Assembly (NCBI GenBank): GCA_027019205.1
Contig: JALUWZ010000016.1
Span: 1 to 21,709, forward strand
Direction: 5' to 3'
DNA: 21,709 nucleotides
From: Emcibacter sp.
GTDB taxonomy: Bacteria; Pseudomonadota; Alphaproteobacteria; Sphingomonadales; Emcibacteraceae
Shown: positions 15,679-21,297 of the stretch, one piece after another
Layout of the letters: every line of letters begins with the position of its first letter
How positions within the stretch are numbered: the first letter of the stretch is position 1
Translations under genes and position numbers: made by a program
Notes under the pieces: model-generated
What the model was told of the DNA's origin: nothing
The model's input: the letters and a program-made list of their open reading frames with translations, nothing else
The model's database searches: none

Positions 15679-17013
15679 ATGCGAGACAGTCTTATTGATG
15701 TAGCCACGGGAAAACAGCGCCATGAAATACAGGGCAGCCGGGCGGTTTTCGAGCAGGAGCTGGAAAAGATTTTCGGTCGCTGCTGGCTGTTCCTGACCCA
15801 TGAGTCTCTGATCCCCGAATATGGTGATTATGTGGTGTCGCGCATGGGTACAGATGAAGTGATCGTCAGCCGCCAGAAGGATGGCTCGGTCAAGGCTTTC
15901 CTCAATGCCTGTCGTCATCGCGGGGCGCAGCTCTGCCCGAACGAGGCGGGCAATGCCCGGGGCTTTGTCTGTGCCTATCATGGCTGGGCTTATGGTGCAA
16001 ATGGTGAATTGCAGAGTGTGCCTTTTGACGAACAGCTTTATGAAGGTCTGCTGGATAAATGCAAAAATTCCCTGCATGAAGTGGCGAAAGTTGAGAATTT
16101 TCACGGCTTTATCTATGGCTGTTTTGATCAGGATGCCCCGTCGCTGGCCGATTATCTTGGTGATGTGAAATGGTATCTTGAGCCTTATATGGAGCTGTCG
16201 GGCGGGCTGGAGCTTGTCGGGCCGCCCGGACGCTGCCTTATTGCCGCCAACTGGAAGGCCCCGTCGGAAAATTTTGTCGGGGATGCCTATCATGTCGGCT
16301 GGACCCATTCCTCGGCGCTCAGGGCCGGTCAGTCGGTCTTCAGTCCGCTGGCCGGAAATTCTGTCCTGCCGCCCGAAGGGGCCGGGTTGCAGATTACCAG
16401 CAAACACGGCTCGGGTCTCGGGGTGCTGTGGGATGCCTATGCAGGCATTCATGACGGGGAACTGGCCCAGGAATTAATGGCGTTCGGACTGGCCAAGGAA
16501 CAAAGGCTGGCCAAGGAAATCGGTGCGGAACGTGCGCGGATTTACCGGTCACATCTGAACGGCACCATCTTTCCCAATAACAGTTTCCTGACCTGTTCCG
16601 GAATTTTCAAGGCCTGGCAACCGCGCAGTGAAAACATTACGGAGGTGTTCAGCTGGGTCATGGTCGAGAAAGACATGCCGCGCGATCTCAAAGAGGCCTT
16701 TATCAAATCTGTCCACCGCACCTTCGGGGTTGCGGGCTATTGGGAAAGCGATGACAATGATAATATGGAATCGGAAACTTTCATGACCCGGGGATATCAG
16801 GCGGGAAAGAAAATGCTCAATTCGCAAATGGGTATCAGTGGTGACCGGGTTGATGACAAGCTGCCGGGTGTCGTCGGAAAATCCGCCATTGGCGAGACCA
16901 GCTACCGGGGATATTATCGTTTTTACAATGATTTGATGACCTCTGACAGCTGGGCCGAGGTCAGCTCAAAGGGCAGTAACTGGCAGGATCAGCTGATCAG
17001 GGCCAAAAGTTAA
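15679..17013 (+). CDS. nahAc: naphthalene/PAH 1,2-dioxygenase alpha subunit, NahAc-like
   Basis: The 444-residue catalytic subunit adds both atoms of O2 to an arene to form a cis-dihydrodiol. The Rieske site is C78-x-H80 (CRHRG) and C98-x2-H101 (CAYHGW). The iron ligands are H205, H210 and D359, with bridging D202 in GDAYHVGWTH. Numbering runs three below Pseudomonas naphthalene dioxygenase, so the regioselectivity residue F352 corresponds to F349 and W358 to W355, both conserved; P354 is replaced by V351. Stretches such as CFDQDAPSLADYLGD and PGVVGKSAIGETSYRG place it firmly in the NahAc/PhnAc branch. An AGGAG at 15665-15669 supports ATG 15679. Whether naphthalene, phenanthrene or another arene is preferred cannot be read from the sequence. 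Confidence 0.93.
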   Translation: MRDSLIDVATGKQRHEIQGSRAVFEQELEKIFGRCWLFLTHESLIPEYGDYVVSRMGTDEVIVSRQKDGSVKAFLNACRHRGAQLCPNEAGNARGFVCAYHGWAYGANGELQSVPFDEQLYEGLLDKCKNSLHEVAKVENFHGFIYGCFDQDAPSLADYLGDVKWYLEPYMELSGGLELVGPPGRCLIAANWKAPSENFVGDAYHVGWTHSSALRAGQSVFSPLAGNSVLPPEGAGLQITSKHGSGLGVLWDAYAGIHDGELAQELMAFGLAKEQRLAKEIGAERARIYRSHLNGTIFPNNSFLTCSGIFKAWQPRSENITEVFSWVMVEKDMPRDLKEAFIKSVHRTFGVAGYWESDDNDNMESETFMTRGYQAGKKMLNSQMGISGDRVDDKLPGVVGKSAIGETSYRGYYRFYNDLMTSDSWAEVSSKGSNWQDQLIRAKS

Positions 17014-17050
17014 CCCCCCGTATTTTATATCAAGCATGTTGGAGAGTGTC

Positions 17051-17641
17051 ATGTCGGAAAATACAGCAAATATCAAGGAACCGCTGGTTACTCATCGGGT
17101 GATGGAGATGCAGAGCCTGTTTGAAAACCCCGCAGGGCCAGAGCTTTACCGGGCGGCGGAATCCTTCCTCTACCGGGAGGCCAGGATGCTGGACAGCAAG
17201 ATGTTTCGCAGCTGGCTGCGCGATCTGGTATCGCCGGATATCCGCTATCTGGTGACCAGTACGGAACTGCGCTCCCTCAAGGAACGGCGCTATTCTCTGC
17301 CGGATCAGGTCTGTCTGTTTGATGATGATTACCGGCAGCTCTCCATCCGGGTTGAGCATGACCTCGACCCGCAGAACTGGCGCAGCAGCCCGCAGGAAAC
17401 CTATTGCCGTTTCATCACCAATATCGAGGTTTTCGAAACAGACAATCCGCAGGATATTACCGTCCGCAGCAATTGCCTGCTGATCCGCTCACGCCGCAGC
17501 TATCAGACAGACCAGTTCTTTTGCAGCCGCCTTGATACCCTGACAAAACAGGACGGGCAGGATGACTTCAAGCTGAAAAGCCGGATCATTGACTATCCGG
17601 AACGTTGCGTCAGCGGCCATAATATGCTGGTCTATCTTTAA
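17051..17641 (+). CDS. nahAd: naphthalene/PAH dioxygenase beta subunit, NahAd-like
   Basis: This 196-residue small subunit pairs with the preceding alpha subunit in the alpha3-beta3 dioxygenase. It shows the NahAd signature S-P-D-I-R-Y-L-V (near 66), the S-L-K-E-R-R-Y-S-L block, VEHDLDPQNWRSSP, R-F-I-T-N-I-E-V, and the ending IDYPERCVSGHNMLVYL, which aligns with NahAd's terminal motif. I start at ATG 17051 because GGAGAG (17041-17046) is well placed before it; an upstream in-frame ATG at 17036 has no ribosome site. The last codon and stop lie inside a 20-bp tandem duplication. Confidence 0.92.
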   Translation: MSENTANIKEPLVTHRVMEMQSLFENPAGPELYRAAESFLYREARMLDSKMFRSWLRDLVSPDIRYLVTSTELRSLKERRYSLPDQVCLFDDDYRQLSIRVEHDLDPQNWRSSPQETYCRFITNIEVFETDNPQDITVRSNCLLIRSRRSYQTDQFFCSRLDTLTKQDGQDDFKLKSRIIDYPERCVSGHNMLVYL

Positions 17642-17675
17642 ATATAAATATCAGGCTTTAAATATAAATATCAGG
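17636..17675. repeat. perfect 20-bp tandem duplication at the nahAd-like gene end
   Basis: The unit CTTTAAATATAAATATCAGG occurs twice with no differences (17636-17655, 17656-17675). The first copy carries the last Leu codon and stop of the beta-subunit gene; the second is non-coding. It lies 22 bp before the nahB-like ATG. Confidence 0.97.
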
Positions 17676-17697
17676 GAAAAAGAACAGGAGCTTTATC

Positions 17698-18492
17698 ATG
17701 AGATTACAGGATCAGATTGTCATTGTCACCGGGGGTGGCTCCGGCATCGGCCTTGCGGTGGTTGACCGCTTTATCAGTGAAGGGGCCAGAATTGGCATCC
17801 TTGTGAAAGAAGAGAAACATGCCGGCATGTTAACTGACCGTTTCGGGGACAAGGTCGAGGTGACGGTGGGCGATGTGCGGAATTTTGCCGATAATGAACG
17901 GGTGGTGGCGGCGACGCTCGCGCGCTTTGGCAAGCTTGACTGTTTTATTGGCAATGCCGGAATCTGGGATTATATGGGCAGTCTTGAGGGCCAGGAGGCG
18001 GACGCCCTGTCAGATAATTACCAGGAATTATTCGATATCAATGTCAAGGGCTACCTGCTCGGGGCAAAGGCCGCGTTGCCTGCGCTCAGAGACAGCAAGG
18101 GATCAATGATCTTTACCGCCTCGACCTCAAGCTATTTCACTGGCGGTGGCGGTTGTCTCTATGTTGCCTCAAAACATGCGGTGCTGGGGCTGATCCGGGC
18201 GCTGGCGTGGGAACTGGCGCCGGATATCCGGGTTAATGGCGTGGCAGCAGGCGGAACCCTGACCAATCTGGCCGGGCCAAAATCTGCCGGTATGGACACG
18301 GCGAATATGTCTGAAATGCCGGGAATTGATAAAATGATAGCTGATATGACCCCGCTCGAATTTCCTGCCCAGCCGGAGGACCATGCGGGGATTTTTGTTC
18401 TGCTGGCCTCACGGCAGGACGGGCGCTATATGACCGGCAGCGTGATTTTGAGCGACGGCGGCATCGGGGTCGGCAAGCGCCCGCCAGCCTGA
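17698..18492 (+). CDS. nahB: cis-dihydrodiol dehydrogenase, NahB-like
   Basis: This 264-residue short-chain dehydrogenase converts the arene cis-dihydrodiol to the aromatic diol, reducing NAD+. The nucleotide site TGGGSGIG is at residues 11-18, the NAG motif at 86-88, and the catalytic S142, Y155 and K159 lie in TASTSSYFTGGGGCLYVASKHA. The YFTGGGG segment and the C-terminal SDGGIGVGKRP are typical of NahB/BphB. AGGAG lies about nine bases before ATG 17698. It is the last gene of operon 1 and converges with the LysR gene across a 34-bp gap. The Ac-Ad-B order matches nah, nag and phn clusters. Confidence 0.93.
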   Translation: MRLQDQIVIVTGGGSGIGLAVVDRFISEGARIGILVKEEKHAGMLTDRFGDKVEVTVGDVRNFADNERVVAATLARFGKLDCFIGNAGIWDYMGSLEGQEADALSDNYQELFDINVKGYLLGAKAALPALRDSKGSMIFTASTSSYFTGGGGCLYVASKHAVLGLIRALAWELAPDIRVNGVAAGGTLTNLAGPKSAGMDTANMSEMPGIDKMIADMTPLEFPAQPEDHAGIFVLLASRQDGRYMTGSVILSDGGIGVGKRPPA

Positions 18493-18537
18493 TCATTTAA
18501 AAAGCCTGATCATTTGAGGAGCCTGATTATTCCCTGA
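18487..18537. repeat. three 17-bp tandem units between the convergent nahB and lysR genes
   Basis: GCCTGATCATTTAAAAA (18487-18503), GCCTGATCATTTGAGGA (18504-18520) and GCCTGATTATTCCCTGA (18521-18537) are consecutive 17-bp units; the first two match at 14 of 17, the third only in its first half. Unit 1 contains the nahB stop TGA, and unit 3 covers the stop codon of the opposite gene. The whole 34-bp gap is therefore repeat. Confidence 0.85.
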
Positions 18538-19429
18538 ACATATCGGTTAAAACCCTGCGAAGCCATTTGTTGGCCGGGTCCTGATTATATTTTTCATGCC
18601 AGAATATATTTATCGGGATTTCCGGATGGGGCAACGGGTGGGGGACATATGTCAGCCCGAACGGCTCCCGCATCCGCCGGGCCAGATATTCCGGTACGGT
18701 GGCGATCATATTGGTGCTGCTCAGGATATAACCAAGGGCGACGAAATGCGGTACGGTGAGCCTAATTATACGCCCCGGACAGGCCCGGTCAATCAGCATA
18801 TCAATCTGGTCATGGCCGGTGCCGAGCGAAATAACCGAAACATGGTCGGCCCGGGAGAAATCCTCCAGAGATATTTCCGCCTTGTCAAGCCGGTGACCCT
18901 GGCGCAGCAGACAGACATAGCTCTGGGTGAACAGGCGGCTCTGAAAAGCGCCGTCTTTCATGTCCGGCAGATAGCCGATGACCATATCAACCGTTCCCGC
19001 CGCCATTTCATCATTGAGATTGACGGCGCTGTTGCGGACTGTGCTGATTGATACGCCGGGGGCCAAATCGAGAAGTTTTTCCATCAGGGGCGGCAGAAAA
19101 CAGATCTCGCCAATATCCGTCATGCCGATTTTAAAGCCATAGGCGCTGGTCGAAGGATCAAAGGCAACATTCTGGTTTATGGCAATATGGATTAGATCAA
19201 GCGCGTTTGACACCGGACCGGCCAGCCGGGCGGCAAAGGGGGTCGGCTCCATCCCTTGCGGTGTGCGGACGAAAAGCCGGTTGCCGAAAAGTTTCCGTAA
19301 CCGGGACAGGGCGTTGCTGACGGCAGGCTGGCTGACCCCGAGATTGTCGGCAGCCCGGGTGACGCTGCGGTCAATCAATAATTGCCTGAAAACCATCATC
19401 AGGTTCAGGTCAATATTTTTAAGGTCCAT
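18527..19429 (-). CDS. nahR: LysR-family transcriptional activator, NahR/NagR-like
   Basis: The 300-residue protein has the same length as NahR and resembles it from end to end. The N-terminal winged helix-turn-helix (VTRAADNLGVSQPAVSNALSR, about 23-43) is followed by LFVRTPQGMEPTP, the MTDIGEICFLPPLM effector-domain entry, VPHFVALGYIL, and the NIFWHEKY near the C-terminus, all NahR hallmarks. NahR binds salicylate and activates the nah and sal promoters. The ATG at 19429 lies only 13 bp from the duplicated operator, so the protein probably represses or otherwise adjusts its own expression while activating operon 2. It is transcribed opposite to both catabolic operons. Confidence 0.93.
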   Translation of the reverse strand: MDLKNIDLNLMMVFRQLLIDRSVTRAADNLGVSQPAVSNALSRLRKLFGNRLFVRTPQGMEPTPFAARLAGPVSNALDLIHIAINQNVAFDPSTSAYGFKIGMTDIGEICFLPPLMEKLLDLAPGVSISTVRNSAVNLNDEMAAGTVDMVIGYLPDMKDGAFQSRLFTQSYVCLLRQGHRLDKAEISLEDFSRADHVSVISLGTGHDQIDMLIDRACPGRIIRLTVPHFVALGYILSSTNMIATVPEYLARRMREPFGLTYVPHPLPHPEIPINIFWHEKYNQDPANKWLRRVLTDMFRE

Positions 19430-19442
19430 TAGCGGTCTTTCT

Positions 19443-19488
19443 ATTCATATTAATGATGCAGTTTATCACAGATATTATATTGTGTAAT
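19443..19488 (+). promoter_or_regulatory. NahR-type operator between nahR and operon 2
   Basis: This is the second copy of the 46-bp element at 10882-10927, aligned without gaps at 37 of 46 positions. It begins ATTCATATTAATGAT (ATTCA-N6-TGAT) and ends TTGTGTAAT. It lies 13 bp from the nahR ATG and 48 bp from the GTG of the LigA-like gene, within the classical divergent regulator-operon layout. Confidence 0.75.
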
Positions 19489-19508
19489 GATTAAAATCAG
19501 GATAGCCT
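19480..19508 (+). promoter_or_regulatory. weak candidate promoter of catabolic operon 2
   Basis: TTGTGT (19480-19485) and TAGCCT (19503-19508) are 17 bases apart, aligned with the operon 1 promoter relative to the shared operator. The -10 is poor, so the exact start is uncertain. Confidence 0.3.
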
Positions 19509-19536
19509 CGCACGGATTACAGCAAGGGAGCATCCT

Positions 19537-19803
19537 GTGAGCATCAATACGATAGAGCGTATCCTGTGGGATATCCATCATGATCCGCAGCTGGCCGCCC
19601 GGTTCCGCGAGGCCCCGGATGCGGTGCTGGACAGCTATGGCTTTGCGGATTTGGAACGAAAACTGGTGAAGGAACTTGACGTGCGCGTGATCGCCGACCG
19701 GGGGGCGAGCGAGATGCTGCTATTCAACGCCTGGCTGGCGATAAATGGTCCCGGGTCAGTCCCGGAATATCTTGGGAAAATGGCGCGGGTCCGGGCCGGA
19801 TAG
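19537..19803 (+). CDS. LigA-like alpha subunit of a class III extradiol dioxygenase
   Basis: This 88-residue helical protein matches the core of the LigA (protocatechuate 4,5-dioxygenase alpha) domain: IERILWDIHHDPQLAARFRE, an A-V-L-D-S-Y-G-F segment, and D-V-R-V-I-A-D-R-G-A-S-E-M-L-L. LigA is about 139 residues, so this is a compact version lacking the extra terminal parts. The GTG start at 19537 has AAGGGAG six bases upstream. An inverted repeat CAGGAT/ATCCTG (19498-19503, 19532-19537) overlaps the start. It lies ten bases before the catalytic LigB-like gene, the standard alpha-beta order. It probably caps or stabilises the active site of its partner. Confidence 0.82.
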   Translation: MSINTIERILWDIHHDPQLAARFREAPDAVLDSYGFADLERKLVKELDVRVIADRGASEMLLFNAWLAINGPGSVPEYLGKMARVRAG

Positions 19804-19813
19804 GAAGACAGAT

Positions 19814-20641
19814 ATGGCAGAAATAACATGCGGTTTCCTGATGCCGCACGACCCCCTCATTCCCTCAATGCCGGACGCCCCGCCCAAGGCAAAGCGGGAT
19901 GCCTGCCTTGGGGCATACCGGACGGTTACCGACCGGATCCGGGCTGAAAAAGTCGATAGTGTGGTGGTGATCGGTGATGATCATTACACCATAAACGGCC
20001 CCTATTGCATCCCGCAGGCGATGATCGGCATTGGCGATATTGAAGGGCCGTGCGAAAAGTGGCTGGGGATTCAGCATGAGAAAATCATCGGTAACGAGGC
20101 CCTTGCCCGGCATATCATGGATTACGGACGGGAGAATGGCGTTGACTGGGCGGCCTCGAAATCGCTCAAGCTGGATCATTCGGTGATGGTGCCCTATCAT
20201 TATGCCATTCGTCCTGTGGATAATATCAGGACGATACCGGTCTATATTAATTCTGGTATGGAACCGGTTATCAGCAGCCGGAGAGCCTATGAGATTGGCC
20301 AGTCCATCGGTCAGGCGATTGCGGCGTGGGACGGGGCGCAACGTGTTGCGGTTTACGGTACCGGCGGCATCAGCCATTGGCCGGGCATGGCGGAAATGGG
20401 CCGGGTGAATGAAGTATGGGACCGGATGATCATGGAGATGATCGTCCGGGGTGATGTTGGCTCACTTATTGCTCTGAGAGATGAGGATATTTTACGTGAC
20501 GGCGGCAATGGCGGTCTTGAAATCAAGAATTTTATCTGTGCCATGGGGGTGATGGGGGCCTGCAGGGGCGAGGTTATCGCCTATGAAGCGGTCCCTGAAT
20601 GGGTTGCGGGTTGCGGTTATATGGAATTGACGGCGGCATGA
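19814..20641 (+). CDS. LigB-type (class III) extradiol dioxygenase catalytic subunit, proposed diol ring-cleavage enzyme
   Basis: The 275-residue protein belongs to the LigB superfamily of Fe(II) extradiol dioxygenases. Residues corresponding to the LigB active site are all present: H12 in MPHDP and H57 in DDHYT (iron ligands), E236 in GGLEIKNF (third ligand), and catalytic H188 in GTGGISHWP, plus conserved D121-H122 in LDHSVMVP. ATG 19814 has AGGAAG seven bases upstream; earlier in-frame starts lie inside the LigA-like gene. It sits between the LigA-like gene and nahD, with a 4-base ATGA overlap to nahD. By context it should cleave the NahB product (for example 1,2-dihydroxynaphthalene), replacing NahC. 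Protocatechuate-type activity cannot be excluded from sequence. Confidence 0.85.
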   Translation: MAEITCGFLMPHDPLIPSMPDAPPKAKRDACLGAYRTVTDRIRAEKVDSVVVIGDDHYTINGPYCIPQAMIGIGDIEGPCEKWLGIQHEKIIGNEALARHIMDYGRENGVDWAASKSLKLDHSVMVPYHYAIRPVDNIRTIPVYINSGMEPVISSRRAYEIGQSIGQAIAAWDGAQRVAVYGTGGISHWPGMAEMGRVNEVWDRMIMEMIVRGDVGSLIALRDEDILRDGGNGGLEIKNFICAMGVMGACRGEVIAYEAVPEWVAGCGYMELTAA

Positions 20642-21258
20642 CGGAATATAATTTTCCCGAAGGGGCAAAGATTGATTTTTATTTCGATTTTCTCAGTCCC
20701 TTTTCATATCTGGCCAATCACCGGCTGGTGGATGTCGCGGCCCGCTTCGGGCTGGATATTGACTATAAGCCGATTGATCTGGCGCGGGCGAAACTGGCCA
20801 TTGGCAATAATGGTCCGACCAATCGTGATTTGCCGATAAAGCTGGCCTATCTGGCCAAAGACCTTGACCGCTGGGCAAAGCGTGTTGGAATTCCGCTGGC
20901 ATTTCCACCGGATTATCATACCGGACTGATCAACAAAGGGACATTTTACGCCATGGACCGTGGCCGCGAGGCAGAATATGTCCGCGCGGGGTTCGCCATG
21001 GTCTGGGGACGGGGCCAGTCGCCGCAGGATGAGCAAAACCTGCGTGAGCTGGCGGGTAAAATGGGCTGGCCGGGCGATGATTTTATGCAGTATGTTGCCT
21101 CGGACAAGGCCGCAGACGCCTATAATATGTCAACTGAACAGGCGATTGAAAATCATGTTTTCGGGGTGCCGTCCATGTGTTTTGCGGGGCAAATGTGGTG
21201 GGGAAATGACCGGGTTGATTTTCTGGAAGAATTTCTCCATATATACAGCAAGTCCTGA
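20638..21258 (+). CDS. nahD: 2-hydroxychromene-2-carboxylate isomerase, NahD-like
   Basis: This 206-residue protein has the DsbA/kappa-GST fold and needs glutathione to isomerise 2-hydroxychromene-2-carboxylate to trans-o-hydroxybenzylidenepyruvate. The motif DFYFDFLSPFSYLANHRL places the glutathione-contacting serine at S20. IDLARAKLAIGNNGPTNRDL and the late VFGVPSMCFAGQMWWGNDRV (near 177-196) are typical of NahD. ATG 20638 overlaps the stop of the dioxygenase gene (ATGA), giving the usual N-terminus. Its substrate is exactly the product of extradiol cleavage of 1,2-dihydroxynaphthalene, which links the preceding LigAB pair to that step. Confidence 0.93.
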   Translation: MTEYNFPEGAKIDFYFDFLSPFSYLANHRLVDVAARFGLDIDYKPIDLARAKLAIGNNGPTNRDLPIKLAYLAKDLDRWAKRVGIPLAFPPDYHTGLINKGTFYAMDRGREAEYVRAGFAMVWGRGQSPQDEQNLRELAGKMGWPGDDFMQYVASDKAADAYNMSTEQAIENHVFGVPSMCFAGQMWWGNDRVDFLEEFLHIYSKS

Positions 21259-21297
21259 TCCCGGGGCTTTCGGGGCAATTTTGGCAGGAAAAGAAAT

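Noticed and set aside
19498..19537. CAGGAT/ATCCTG inverted repeat masking the GTG of the LigA-like gene
   Set aside because: Only six pairs across a 28-base loop; likely chance.
19537..20641. Call of LigAB pair as protocatechuate 4,5-dioxygenase (ligA/ligB)
   Set aside because: No protocatechuate-producing or LigC/LigI-type genes are nearby, and the small subunit is much shorter than LigA; the context points to the diol upstream of NahD, so no lig symbol was assigned.
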